A stretch of 64,000 bases of DNA from Acidobacteriota bacterium. GTDB taxonomy: Bacteria; Acidobacteriota; Terriglobia; Bryobacterales; Bryobacteraceae. Below the pieces are notes generated by a model. The model was not told the DNA's origin. It saw nothing but the letters and a program-made list of their open reading frames with translations, and did no database searches. Positions 7,655-17,700 of this stretch are shown here, in pieces; within the stretch, counting starts at the first letter, position 1, and every line of letters starts with the position of its first letter. Location: the NCBI GenBank assembly GCA_018268715.1, contig JAFDVZ010000015.1:1-64000 (forward strand), given 5' to 3'. The translations under genes and the position numbers were made by a program.

Positions 7655-10600
7655 TCAATACAGCGGAATGCCGGGCCTCGGCTGGTACGACGGCAACTCG
7701 TCAGCGTGCGACTTGCGCCACTCGTCCTCGACTACCGGGCGGATGGCCGCCAACTTCTTCGCCTGAAGCTCCTGATTCACCGCGGAAAGCCGCGCTCCGG
7801 TGAGTTCGGTGAACTTGCGGATTACGTCGTCCAACTCCCGGCCGAGCGCATCGGCCCGCTCGAGTTGTGAAGCCGTCGGCTTGCCTTCATACGCCGAGAC
7901 GTCTCCGTACAGGCCGGCCAGAAATTCCCGCAGCCGCTCTTCGCCCGTGATCGCCCCGCCCTCCTTGGTGGCCACCACCTGGGTGCGAAGGGCGTCCGCG
8001 GCGGCCGCCAGATCCGCCAGCTTCGCGCGAAACGGGTCGCCGGCGGCGAGTTTCGCGGTGCGGTCCGCGGCGTCGTCACGAACCCCGATCATTGCGTCGA
8101 CGGCCCAGCTCATGTGGTTCAGAAGGCCCGCCAGCCGTGTCACCAGGTCAAACTGGGCCTTGCGGTCCGCCACGGTGAAGGCCGCCCGAGGATCCAGCAC
8201 AACGTTCAGTTTCGCGGTGTAGGTCTTGTCGTTCTTGGTCATCTTCAGTGTGTACGCGCCGGGGAGGATTCTCGGGCCGACAGCCGCTCCGAAGGCCGCC
8301 GTGGCGGCGGGCGGCACCTTGGGCGGCTTCAGGTGCATCGTCCAGGCGGCGCGGTTCACGCCGCGATGTTTGCTGCTTGCGATCGTATCCACCAGATTGC
8401 CCTGTGCGTCGAACACTTCAATCTTGAGGTCGCCGAAGATGTGGCGGGTCTTCTGGTAATAGGGAACGCCGGCCTCGGCCGGCCGCGCCGGACCGTTGAA
8501 CGTGGCGTCGCCTTCGCTCCATCCGCCGGAGGTCTCCATGACCTGCACCGCGTCAGGCACAGGCAGGAAGGCCGCTTCCTCCTCCATCAGCGCGGGAGTT
8601 AGTGAACGTAGCGGCGAGATATCGTCCAGCACCCAGATGCCGCGCCCGTGCGTGGCGATCACCAGGTCCGAGGTGCGCGGGTGAATCACTATGTCGCGGA
8701 CGGCAACATCGGGGAACCCGCTGCCCTTGTACTGGGCCCAACGTCCGCCCCCGTCGACGCTCACCCACAGGCCGAACTCGGTGCCCAGAAACAACAGCGA
8801 GGGATTCAAGGGATCTTCCCGGATCACATGGGCGTAGCCGCGCACGCCGGCTTGTTGGACAGGCAAAGCGGTCCACGTCTTGCCGAAGTCGGCGGTTCGG
8901 TAGACGTATGGCTTCATGTCGCCGTACATGTGACGGTCGAAGGCGACGTAGGCGGCGCCTTCAGCGTACCGGCTGGCTTCCACCCACGACACCCATGGCG
9001 CTTTACCCACGCCTGGGACGTTCGGGGCGACATTGGTCCAATGCGCTCCGGAGTCTCGAGTGATCTGGATGTTGCCGTCGTCGGTTCCCACCCAGATCAG
9101 TTGGCGGTTTCGCGGCGACTCGGCGATCGAGTAGATCGTCGTATTCATCTCCGCCGCCGAGTTATCCACGGTGACTCCGCCCGATTCCTCCTGCTTCTGT
9201 TTGTCGGGGTCGTTGGTGGTGAGGTCGGGGGAAATCCTCTCCCACGACTGGCCATGATCGCGCGACCGGAATAGAAATTGCGCGCCGATGTAGATGGTCC
9301 CCTTCTCATTGGGACTGATCTGGACCGGTGTGTTCCAGTTGAAGCGTAACTTCTTCTCTCCGTAGCGCGCGTAGGGCTTGATGGATCGCGACTCGTGCGT
9401 GACGCGGTGAACGCGGGATAACTCGCCGCCCTGGGCCTCGACGTAGATGTAGTTGGAGTCCGCGGGATCCTCCCACATCCAGAATCCGTCGCCGCCGTAC
9501 ATGTTCTCCCACCGCGAGTTAGTCACGCCGCCGGGATAAGACGAGTCGCCCACCCACGAACTGTTGTCCTGCAAGCCTCCGTAGACGCGGTATGGGTCGG
9601 CATTATCGACGCTGACATGATAGAACTGCGACACCGGCAGGTTCAGCAGGTGCTCCCATCGCGTGCCGCCGTCGCCGCTGCGCCACAGGCCGCCGTCGTC
9701 GCCGGTGAACATCAGGTTCGGATTCGACGGATCGATCCACACATCGTGGAAATCGCCGTGGGCGTTGGCCACGCTGCTGAAACTCTTGCCGCCATTGACG
9801 CTGAGCAGCAAGGATCCGTCCACCTTGAAGACTTTGTTCTCGTCCTTGGGGTCGACGATCAGGTTGGCGAAGTAGAACGGACGCCAGACCATCATCTGGC
9901 TTGCGTCGAGTCGGGCCCAATTGCGGCCGTTGTCATCGGAGCGGAACAGGGCGCTGCTCTTCGATTCGATCATTGCGTAGACAACGTTTGGCCTGGACGG
10001 CGCCACGGTCAGCGCGATGCGGCCGTACGGTTTCTCGGGCAGCCCTTTCGAGTTCGCGTCCGTCAGTTCCGTCCAGTGCTCGCCGCCGTCGGTGGATTGG
10101 AAGAGGCCGCTGCCCGGGCCACCCGAGCGGAAGGTCCACGCCTGGCGGCGAAAATCCCACAGGGATGCGTACAGAGTCTTCGGGTTCTGCGCGCTCATCG
10201 CGATCATGCCGCAACCGGTGGAACCGTTGGCGCCAGCCAGGACTTTGCGCCAGCTCTTGCCGGCGTCGCTGGACTTGAACACTCCCCGCTCGTCATTGTC
10301 GTCCCAGAGATGGCCGGTCGCGCAGACGTAGACCGTGTCGCCGTCCTTCGGATCGATCAGGATCCTTGCGATGTGTTCGGAGTCCTTGAGTCCCATGTTG
10401 ACCCAGTTCTCGCCGCCGTCCGTCGATTTGAATACGCCGGCGCCGATCGAGACGCTGTTGCGCACCCAGCTTTCGCCCGTGCCTGTCCACACCGTGCTGG
10501 GATTTGTGGGGTCGACCGCCACCGCGCCGACCGACTGAACATTCGTGTTGTCGAAGACCGGCTTGAACGTGGTTCCGCCGTTGACTGATTTCCAGACTCC

Positions 10601-10795
10601 TCCGCTTGCCGATCCGACAAAAAGCGTGAGTTGGCCGTTGCTGTCGATGGCGTCCAACGCGGAAATGCGTCCGCTCATGGCGGCCGATCCTATGTTTCGG
10701 GCGGGGAGCCCTGAAATTGCGCCCGAGTCAAACCGCGCCGGAGCGGCGGCGGACGCAAGCGCGGCGAGGCAGAAGCCGATGAGAGCCTGTTTCAT
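7655..10795 (-). CDS. Secreted Asp-box (BNR/sortilin-like) beta-propeller protein
   Basis: A 1,046-residue exported protein with signal peptide MKQALIGFCLAALASAAAPA. It contains a long run of Asp-box loops (S-x-D/N-x-G-x-x-W/F), among them SVNGGTTF, STDGGENW, SSDAGKSW, STDGGEHW, SDDNGRNW, SVNGGKSF, SGDGGTRW, SRDHGQSW, TRDSGAHW and SVDGGGRW, covering about residues 60-720 and fitting two propellers of the sortilin/VPS10 or xyloglucanase type. The C-terminal 300 residues have a beta-sandwich-like part (LKIEVFDAQGNLVDTI) and then a helical region. Acidobacteria encode many such proteins, often called glycosyl hydrolases, but Asp boxes are structural and do not prove enzyme activity. The gene is 3 bases downstream of the LolA-like gene, so the two form an operon. 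Confidence 0.9.
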   Translation of the reverse strand: MKQALIGFCLAALASAAAPARFDSGAISGLPARNIGSAAMSGRISALDAIDSNGQLTLFVGSASGGVWKSVNGGTTFKPVFDNTNVQSVGAVAVDPTNPSTVWTGTGESWVRNSVSIGAGVFKSTDGGENWVNMGLKDSEHIARILIDPKDGDTVYVCATGHLWDDNDERGVFKSSDAGKSWRKVLAGANGSTGCGMIAMSAQNPKTLYASLWDFRRQAWTFRSGGPGSGLFQSTDGGEHWTELTDANSKGLPEKPYGRIALTVAPSRPNVVYAMIESKSSALFRSDDNGRNWARLDASQMMVWRPFYFANLIVDPKDENKVFKVDGSLLLSVNGGKSFSSVANAHGDFHDVWIDPSNPNLMFTGDDGGLWRSGDGGTRWEHLLNLPVSQFYHVSVDNADPYRVYGGLQDNSSWVGDSSYPGGVTNSRWENMYGGDGFWMWEDPADSNYIYVEAQGGELSRVHRVTHESRSIKPYARYGEKKLRFNWNTPVQISPNEKGTIYIGAQFLFRSRDHGQSWERISPDLTTNDPDKQKQEESGGVTVDNSAAEMNTTIYSIAESPRNRQLIWVGTDDGNIQITRDSGAHWTNVAPNVPGVGKAPWVSWVEASRYAEGAAYVAFDRHMYGDMKPYVYRTADFGKTWTALPVQQAGVRGYAHVIREDPLNPSLLFLGTEFGLWVSVDGGGRWAQYKGSGFPDVAVRDIVIHPRTSDLVIATHGRGIWVLDDISPLRSLTPALMEEEAAFLPVPDAVQVMETSGGWSEGDATFNGPARPAEAGVPYYQKTRHIFGDLKIEVFDAQGNLVDTIASSKHRGVNRAAWTMHLKPPKVPPAATAAFGAAVGPRILPGAYTLKMTKNDKTYTAKLNVVLDPRAAFTVADRKAQFDLVTRLAGLLNHMSWAVDAMIGVRDDAADRTAKLAAGDPFRAKLADLAAAADALRTQVVATKEGGAITGEERLREFLAGLYGDVSAYEGKPTASQLERADALGRELDDVIRKFTELTGARLSAVNQELQAKKLAAIRPVVEDEWRKSHADELPSYQPRPGIPLY

Positions 10796-10798
10796 GAG

Positions 10799-11578
10799 TT
10801 ATAGCTTCCTTTCCGCGTTCGGCCTGGCGCTGCTTTGGGAGGCGGAAGGGGTTTGCCGGGCTTCGGGCATGCGAAACGTCGAACGGGGGAAGGAAACGTT
10901 GGCTTCCATGTTCGAAATGGTGATCTTGGCGCGATCGCTTGGGTTGGAGCGGCTCCCGGTCTCCATCGAGAACGGATAATAGACGCCGGCGACCCGCTTG
11001 TAGGATCCTAAGTCGGTGAACGTCTCGCGGACCGAGCCGCGAATGTACTGCGTCTTTTCGATTCTGATTTCGAGATACGTGTCCGGGTCGAGATAGTAGG
11101 TGAGGATATCTCCATTCTTCAGCGTGACTCGAAGGCGCAACGCGTCGTCGCCGTCGACTGTGTCATGACCCAGATACTCGATCTTGTTGCCCTTCTCCTT
11201 CGCATTGACCAGCGGACCGTAGAAGTCCGCGTCTTCGATCATGCCGCGCAAGTCGTCCTCGCCGAGCAGCTCCGGGTCGCGCCTTCCCTCAAAGGGGGAG
11301 ATCTTCCATCCGACCGCGCCGTCGTAGGCGGAGACAGCCGTCATGCCCTGGATCGTGTAGGTGCTGCGCAAGAGGTTGGGCGGCGCCGCGTCGGTTCCGA
11401 TCCGCATACTGAAACTGCCCTGCTGCAGGATGCCGCTGGAGCGCAACGATTTGACCGCGAGCAGCCGGTCCATGCCGCCGCGCGCCGCGATGTTCTTAGA
11501 CACTAATTCGTCAGCGGTCTGGGCCTGAAGGGCCGAGGCGCAGGCCATCAATGCGATAGCCGTGAAACTTCGAGTCAT
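10799..11578 (-). CDS. Exported LolA-like (outer-membrane lipoprotein-sorting fold) protein
   Basis: A 259-residue protein starting MTRSFTAIALMACASALQAQ, a clear signal peptide; a longer frame upstream is rejected because it overlaps the response regulator and hides this leader. The mature start TADELVSKNIAARGGMDRLLAVKSLRSSG is typical of acidobacterial proteins with a LolA-like half-barrel. The strand pattern (GWKISPFEGRRDPELL, LRLRVTLKNGDILTYYLDPDTYLEIRIEKTQ) supports this. Three bases separate its stop from the Asp-box gene, so the pair probably functions together at the cell surface or periplasm. The specific cargo or ligand is unknown. Confidence 0.82.
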   Translation of the reverse strand: MTRSFTAIALMACASALQAQTADELVSKNIAARGGMDRLLAVKSLRSSGILQQGSFSMRIGTDAAPPNLLRSTYTIQGMTAVSAYDGAVGWKISPFEGRRDPELLGEDDLRGMIEDADFYGPLVNAKEKGNKIEYLGHDTVDGDDALRLRVTLKNGDILTYYLDPDTYLEIRIEKTQYIRGSVRETFTDLGSYKRVAGVYYPFSMETGSRSNPSDRAKITISNMEANVSFPRSTFRMPEARQTPSASQSSARPNAERKL

Positions 11579-11628
11579 GACCCGTCTTAGCACGTCCGCG
11601 CTCGGAGGGTCAATATGCCATGGCCCGG

Positions 11629-12378
11629 TCAACTCCAACGCAGGAGTTGTTTCTGCACGCGCTCCCGGAACGTGCGGCTCATGCTGAGTTTGGTGCCATC
11701 GTGCAGGATGACGCGATAGTCGCCGCGGAACCACGGCTGCAACTCTTTCACCCGATCCAGGTTCACGATGATCGAGCGGTGAATGCGAACGAATGTGTTG
11801 CCGTCGAGCAGCGCCTCGATCGAATGCAGGGTCTCGCGCAGAACATGGGTGGACGGCCCGCAGTGCAGGCAGACGTAGTTGTCCGCCGCTTCCACCCAGT
11901 CAATCGCCTCGGTCTTCACCACCGTGAGCCTCGATCCTTCGCGCACGGCGAGGCGCGAGGTCCGGGACCGGCGGACTGTTTCGAATGCGGCGCTCAGGTC
12001 AGGCCGGTCAGCCGCTCCAATTCGTGTGCGGACGCGCTCCAACGTCTTAGTAAACCGCGCCTGGTCGAACGGCTTCAGCAGGTAATCCACCGCCCCAACC
12101 TCAAAGGCGCGCAGGGCGTATTCGTCGTAGGCCGTGACGAACACCACCAGTGGCAGGCATTCCGGCGGCGCCACCTCCATCAGCCGGAATCCGTCCAGTT
12201 CCGGCATCTGCACATCGAGGAAGACCAGATCCGCCGACCGCGCCCGCAGTTGTTCGAGCGCCTCGGTTCCGTTCCGGCATTCCCCTTGCAGAATGATGTC
12301 GGGCTCCGTGGCCAACATCTGACGGAGGCGTTCGCGCCCCAGTCTCTCATCGTCGACTATCAGCGTACGAATACCCAT
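11629..12378 (-). CDS. LytTR-family response regulator
   Basis: A 249-residue regulator with an N-terminal receiver domain (IVDDERLGRERLRQML; phospho-acceptor Asp55 in LVFLDVQMPELDG; VTAYDEYALRAFEVGAVDYLLKPF) and a C-terminal LytTR DNA-binding domain (residues about 140-245, with IDWVEAADNYVCLH, HSIEALLDGNTFVRIHRSIIVNLDRV and LHDGTKLSMSRTFRERV). The gene overlaps the end of its kinase by 32 bases, so they form one pair. LytTR proteins bind direct repeats with a spacing of about 21-22 bp; such repeats are present upstream of the kinase at 13507-13564. Confidence 0.95.
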   Translation of the reverse strand: MGIRTLIVDDERLGRERLRQMLATEPDIILQGECRNGTEALEQLRARSADLVFLDVQMPELDGFRLMEVAPPECLPLVVFVTAYDEYALRAFEVGAVDYLLKPFDQARFTKTLERVRTRIGAADRPDLSAAFETVRRSRTSRLAVREGSRLTVVKTEAIDWVEAADNYVCLHCGPSTHVLRETLHSIEALLDGNTFVRIHRSIIVNLDRVKELQPWFRGDYRVILHDGTKLSMSRTFRERVQKQLLRWS

Positions 12379-13471
12379 ATTGGCCCTCGCGATCCTTCGT
12401 GGCGAAGGGTAGGGTAATAGACGCTTGAACCTCGTCCTGCGTTAGGTTAATAATCTCGAATCGGGCCGAATCGGCGTAAAGAGTTTGCAATCGGGATTTA
12501 GTGGATCCAATTCCGATGCCTTCGCGAAGCGGTTCGCGCAGCAGCGGCCCGGAATTGGTCACCGTCAGCACCAGTTTGTCGGCGCGGTGGGCCGAGGCGA
12601 TGGCGATGTAGCCTGGCGCGCTCCGCCGTGCGACGCCGTGGCGGATCGCGTTCTCGACAAGCGGTTGAAGAATGAAACCGGGAACCTGGGCGTCCAGAGT
12701 CGAATCATCCAACGCCCAGCGAACTTCGAGCCGTTCCTCATAGCGCGTGCGCTCGATTTCGAGGAACAGTTCGACGGCGTGAAGTTCTTCCCGCAACGGC
12801 ATGAACGTCGCCGAACCGTGATCCAGAGTGTGGCGTAGGAGGTCGCTCAACAGGGAGATGGTGCGCTCGGCGGCGGGTGGGCATTCGCGAACCAGCGCCG
12901 AGATCGAGTGCAGGGTATTGAAAAGGAAGTGGGGCTGCAACTGCATGCGAAGGGACTGCAACTGGGCCTGCAACATGCCGGCGCGCAGCGTCTCCGCGTC
13001 GGCGGCCTCCTTGCGGTAGCGCGCCTGGTACTCGAACGCATAACCCGCCAGCAGAATCATGACGTAGGCCGTGAACGTGACCTCATAGGTGCTGCTGACG
13101 GCGGTGAGGGCTTTCCACCAGGTCGCCCCGCCGAGATAGAAGGGTTTCGGCGCTCCACCCACAAGGTCCCAGGCCAGGCGCACCACCACCGCGAAGGTCG
13201 CCCCCGCCAGCAGGTGTGCGAGCACACTCCTGACGGGGCGGCGGTTCGATAACCGGTAGCGCCGGCCCACCCAGAGGACCGCCGGCGTGGCGGCGGCGCA
13301 CAAGTAGGCGAATGCGAACTCCGCATAGGCGGCGCTCGCCAGACTCATCGGGCGCTGCCAGATCTTGAACTGGAAATAGGTATGCAGCGTTTCATTAAGG
13401 GCGTAGAGCGTCCACAACCCTAGTACAATCGCCGCGCCTTTCGCCAGTTCCGCCACCCGGGATTGGGGCAT
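12347..13471 (-). CDS. LytS/YehU-type sensor histidine kinase
   Basis: About 374 residues. The N-terminal 150 residues hold several hydrophobic helices (VLGLWTLYALNETLHTY, FAFAYLCAAATPAVLWVG, VLAHLLAGATFAVVVRLAW, VTFTAYVMILLAGYAF), a membrane sensor module of unknown ligand. A short coiled linker leads to the His_kinase core LQPHFLFNTLHSISALV with phospho-acceptor His near residue 181, then an ATPase domain ending GIGIGSTKSRLQTLY. ATG at 13471 has a GAGAAG ribosome-binding site; a GTG one codon upstream is possible. It is paired with the LytTR regulator by overlap. Confidence 0.93.
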   Translation of the reverse strand: MPQSRVAELAKGAAIVLGLWTLYALNETLHTYFQFKIWQRPMSLASAAYAEFAFAYLCAAATPAVLWVGRRYRLSNRRPVRSVLAHLLAGATFAVVVRLAWDLVGGAPKPFYLGGATWWKALTAVSSTYEVTFTAYVMILLAGYAFEYQARYRKEAADAETLRAGMLQAQLQSLRMQLQPHFLFNTLHSISALVRECPPAAERTISLLSDLLRHTLDHGSATFMPLREELHAVELFLEIERTRYEERLEVRWALDDSTLDAQVPGFILQPLVENAIRHGVARRSAPGYIAIASAHRADKLVLTVTNSGPLLREPLREGIGIGSTKSRLQTLYADSARFEIINLTQDEVQASITLPFATKDREGQYGYSYADSRR

Positions 13472-13506
13472 CACTTTATCTTCTCGGTTTTTGTCGCCGG
13501 ATGGTT

Positions 13507-13564
13507 AGCCGCCTCGCCCCACTTCGTTACCGTCTCGCCCAAACCCGATACCGTCTCACCCAAA
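13507..13564. promoter_or_regulatory. Three 21-bp-spaced direct repeats, candidate LytTR operator
   Basis: TACCGTCTCGCCCAAA (13528-13543) and TACCGTCTCACCCAAA (13549-13564) differ at one base and are exactly 21 bp apart. A weaker third copy, matching 11 of 16 positions, begins at 13507, again 21 bp upstream. The array sits in the divergent region between the LytS-type kinase gene and the DUF2911 gene. LytTR-domain regulators are known to contact two short direct repeats two helical turns apart, so this is a plausible binding site for the adjacent regulator. Binding itself is inferred. Confidence 0.6.
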
Positions 13565-13602
13565 TCATCAAACTTCCGGTGGGGAGGCTCGTATCTTCGG
13601 GT

Positions 13603-14742
13603 ATGTCTGTTTTGCTTCGGGTTACCCTACCCATTTGCACATTCTTAACGCTTTCCGCACAAGCGCGATTCCCAGGGCTGACTCTTCCCCCGAGTGGTAA
13701 CAACCAGAAGGCGGAAGTAATCCAGTATATAGGGCCGGTGCGGGTCTCGGTGAGTTACTCGAGTCCCGCCGTTCACGGGCCCGATGGCAAGGACCGCCGG
13801 GGACAAATCTGGGGAAAGCTGGTTCCGTACGGACTGGTGAACCTTGGCTTCGGCACCGCGAAGGAGTCTCCCTGGAGGGCCGGCGCCAATGAAAACACCG
13901 TTTTCGCGATAAGTGACGACGTCCTGATTGAAGGGCAGAGCTTGAAGGCGGGGCAGTACGGTCTTCACATGATTCCTGGGCAGGACGAATGGACCATCGT
14001 GTTCTCCAGGGATTCGGCCGCCTGGGGGAGTTTCTATTACGACCCCGCGCACGACGCCTTGCGCGTGAAGGTGAAGCCGCACGGCAATCCCTATCGCGAG
14101 TGGCTGACTTACGACTTCAGCAACCGCAAGCCCGGCGAGGCGACTCTTGAGTTGCAGTGGGAGGAGTTAGCCATCCCGGTGGCGATACGGGTGGAGCGCG
14201 TGAACGACCTGTACATAACCCGGCTGAAGCAGGACCTGACAACCACGCCGGGTTTCCATTGGCAGGCTTTCTCGGCCGCCGCTCAATTCGCCGTCACGGT
14301 GGAGAATCTCCCGCAGGCGCTCGAGTGGGCCGACGCGGCCGCGGGAATGCCCTTTATCGGCGTCGCGAACTTCGAGACGCTCACGTTGAAGGCGCAGATC
14401 CTCGAAAAGCTCGGCCGTAACGAAGAGTCCGACAAGTTGGTCCAGCAGGCCTTGCGGCTGCCGACAACCACGGCTCTCGAGATTCACATGTTTGGCCGGC
14501 GCCTGATGAGCGAGAAGAAATCCGCCGAGGCGATGAAGGTCTTCCAATACAACGCCGAGCGTAATGGCGATGCGTGGCCGGTCCACGTCGGTCTGGCGCG
14601 AGGATACGCCGCGGCGGGCAAGAACTCCGAGGCGCTCGAGCACGCGCGAAAGGCGCTTACCCAGGCGCCCGACGAGGTCAACCGCAAGAATCTCGAGGCG
14701 ATGGTGAAGACGCTTTCCGAAGGCCATTCGCTGGATCAATAA
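13603..14742 (+). CDS. Exported DUF2911 protein with C-terminal TPR repeats
   Basis: About 379 residues beginning MSVLLRVTLPICTFLTLSAQA, a signal peptide; the upstream in-frame ATG is rejected because the intervening DNA is the repeat operator and adds no signal. Residues about 30-190 are the DUF2911 domain (VSYSSPAVHGPDGKDRRGQIWGKLVPYG, GLHMIPGQDEWTIVFS, then AWGSFYYDPAHDALRVKVKP). The C-terminal half contains TPR-like helical pairs (ALEWADAAAGMPFIGVANFETLTLKAQILEKLG; WPVHVGLARGYAAAGKNSEALEHARKAL). The molecular role of DUF2911 is unknown. Only 16 bases separate it from the TonB-dependent receptor, so they are probably cotranscribed. Confidence 0.85.
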   Translation: MSVLLRVTLPICTFLTLSAQARFPGLTLPPSGNNQKAEVIQYIGPVRVSVSYSSPAVHGPDGKDRRGQIWGKLVPYGLVNLGFGTAKESPWRAGANENTVFAISDDVLIEGQSLKAGQYGLHMIPGQDEWTIVFSRDSAAWGSFYYDPAHDALRVKVKPHGNPYREWLTYDFSNRKPGEATLELQWEELAIPVAIRVERVNDLYITRLKQDLTTTPGFHWQAFSAAAQFAVTVENLPQALEWADAAAGMPFIGVANFETLTLKAQILEKLGRNEESDKLVQQALRLPTTTALEIHMFGRRLMSEKKSAEAMKVFQYNAERNGDAWPVHVGLARGYAAAGKNSEALEHARKALTQAPDEVNRKNLEAMVKTLSEGHSLDQ

Positions 14743-14758
14743 GTCACAAGGAGAGACT

Positions 14759-17700
14759 ATGAGACTACTTAGCAGTGCGATCGCCGTCCCTTTATTGTTG
14801 GGCCTACTTGCCGGCGGACTGTCGGCGCAGACCGAAACCGGGCAGATCACTGGAGCAGTCACCGACGCCTCCGGCGCCGCCATACCGGCCGCCCACGTCG
14901 CGGTACGTTCGGTGGGAACCGGCAGCGTGCGCAACGCAAACACGTCCGCTGACGGGACGTACACAATCACGAATCTGTTGCCCGGCGAATACACCGTCAC
15001 CGTAACCATGACGGGCTTCGCTACCGCAGAACACAAGTTGACGCTGACCGTCGGCAGTCGCGCGGGGCAGGACTTCCGCCTTGAAGTGGCGTCCGCCTCC
15101 GCCACCGTGGATGTTACGGAGTCGAGCACCCAGGTGAATACTGAAACGCAGACCGTCGGTCAGGTAGTAAACCAGGAGCAGATCCGCGAGTTACCCAACC
15201 TGACACGAAATCCGTACCAGTTCGTGGCGCTGGCCGGAAACGTCTCCGACGCCGGGCTCGGTACGCGCGGTGCGGGGTTCTCGATCAACGGACAGCGGGA
15301 ATCGTCGACGAACATCCTGCTCGACGGAGGCAGCAACAACGACGAATATAACGGCAACATCGGCCAGCAGGTGCCGCTTGACGCCGTTCAGGAATTCTCC
15401 GTCCTCACGAGCAACTTCACGGCGGAATACGGCCGCGCTTCGGGCGGGATTGTGAACGTCGTGACCAAGTCCGGCTCCAACGACTTCCACGGCACCGCCT
15501 ACGAATTCAACCGTGTGTCGGCGTTGTCGTCGAACAGTTTCCAGAACAACGCGACCGGCCAGCCCAAGTCGGTGTTCGCCAGGAATCAGTTCGGTTACTC
15601 GGCCGGAGGACCCGCGATCAAGAATAAGCTGTTCTTCTTCTCAAGCACCGAGTGGATCCGCATTCGCAGCAACGCGATCACCTTCGCCTGGGTGCCGACT
15701 CCCGACCTGATCGCGCAGACACCCTCGAACGTCCAGTCCTTCTTTAAGGCGTACGGACAGTTGCGGCCGTCGGCGAGCATTCTCGGGACGGTGTCGCGCT
15801 CGCAGTTGCCCACCGATCCGTGCGTGGGCCTCCCCTGCGCGAGTCTGAGCCCGTCGTTGCCGTTGTTCAATCATGTGGCCTTCAGCGTGCCGACCGACGC
15901 CGGCGGCGGAAACCCGCAAAACACATGGATGACGGTGAATCGCATCGACTATAACCTGTCGGACCGCACCCAGATCTACGGGCGCTACGCACTGTACAGC
16001 GAAGTCGACGCCACCGGCGGACTGTCCTTCAGCCCCTACGACAACTACGATCTCGGGCAGACGTTCTACAACCACAACGGTCTGGCGTCGGTCATCCACA
16101 CGTTCTCTCCCGCCTGGGTGTCGCAAAGCAAAGTGGTGTTCAACCGCTTGACCAACGTACAACCGGGAACCACCAGCCGGGGCATCGTTCCGACAATGTA
16201 CGCCTACACCTCCGGCACGGTGGCCATCGGTCAGGACAACATCGGGTTCCCCGGTTACAACCCGTTCACTCCGGGCAACGGAGGCGCAGCGGGAGGTCCT
16301 CAGAATTTGCTGCAGCTATATGAGGATATGAACTACATCCGGGCCGGGCACGCCTTCCGGTTTGGCGGAACCTACGTCCATCAGCGCGATAACCGGACCT
16401 TCGCCGCCTACCAGACCGCGGCGAACGGACTCGCCGGTTCGGCCGGTATCGGGCCCACCCTGTCCGCGTTGCTCGCCGGAACCTACCACGACATCAACGT
16501 AGCGGTGGATCCTCAAGGTAAGTTCTCCTGTGCGGTCACCCCGTCCGACTGTCAGGTGAAACTGCCAGTCAGTGGTCCGAATTTCACTCGCAGCAACCGT
16601 TACCATGAGTTCGCGCTCTATGCGCAGGATTCCTGGAAGTACAACCCACGCCTGACCGTGAATCTGGGGTTGCGTTGGGAATACTTCGGCGTTCAACATA
16701 ACGCCCGGCAGGAATTCGACGCGAATTGGTACGCCCCTGGCGTAGGATTCGCGGACGACAACCTGGTGAGTTACCTGGCGAAGGGCGGGATCTCGCTCAG
16801 TCCGAAGAGCCCGATCGGCCGTCTGTGGAATCCGCAGTACGGCAACTTCGGGCCGCGCGTCGGCGTGGCGTGGGACGTGTTCGGCGATGGGAAGACCAGC
16901 GTCCGCGGCGGTTACGGCATCGGCTATGAACGCAACTTCGGGAATGTGACGTTCAACATCATCCAGAACCCGCCGAACTATGCGGTGCTGGCCGTCTCCG
17001 GCCCAATCACCACCGACAATTTCGGACCGTTGGCCGGTTCGAGCGGATCCTTGTCGTTGCCGCGGGTCGGCGCGCGCATTGTGGATCCCGACATTAAGAC
17101 CGCCCACGCCCACATGTGGAACGGCTCTATCGAACATCAGTTCAAGGGCGGCGTCTTCTGGAGCGCCGAATACAGCGGCTCTAAGGGCGTCAATCTATAC
17201 AGCATCGCCTACCCGAACCAGGTTGGATTCGGCAACCTTGCGGGCGGTACGCCCTGTACCGGTTGGACGGCCGACTTGTCGGACAACGACTGCGTGGCGC
17301 AGGTGAATCCGGGCTGGGGTAACTCGATCGGTTATCGCGGCAATCAGGGCTTTTCGATATATCACGGATTGAATAATCGCCTTCGCGTATCGAACCTGTT
17401 TAACAGTCATGCCGACGTGAGCCTGAACTACACTTGGTCTCACGCCATCGACAACCTGAGTTCGACCTTCTTTGAAACCGGCGTTCAAAGCCAATACGGT
17501 AACTCGAACATCACTATCAACAACGGCAACTTCGTTCGAGGCTTGATGGACCCGTTCCATCCGGGGCTCGATCGGGGCGACGCCGAGTTTGACATCCGCC
17601 AGCGGGTGACCATCGCCGGCTCCTGGCGCATCCCGTTCGCCGCGAAGCAGACTGCGGCGCGGATGCTGCTGCAAGGTTGGAGCCTGAATCCCATGTTCGT

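Noticed and set aside
10799-11734. Longer start for the LolA-like protein at 11734
   Set aside because: It would overlap the LytTR gene by more than 100 bases and hide the clear signal peptide that starts at 11578.
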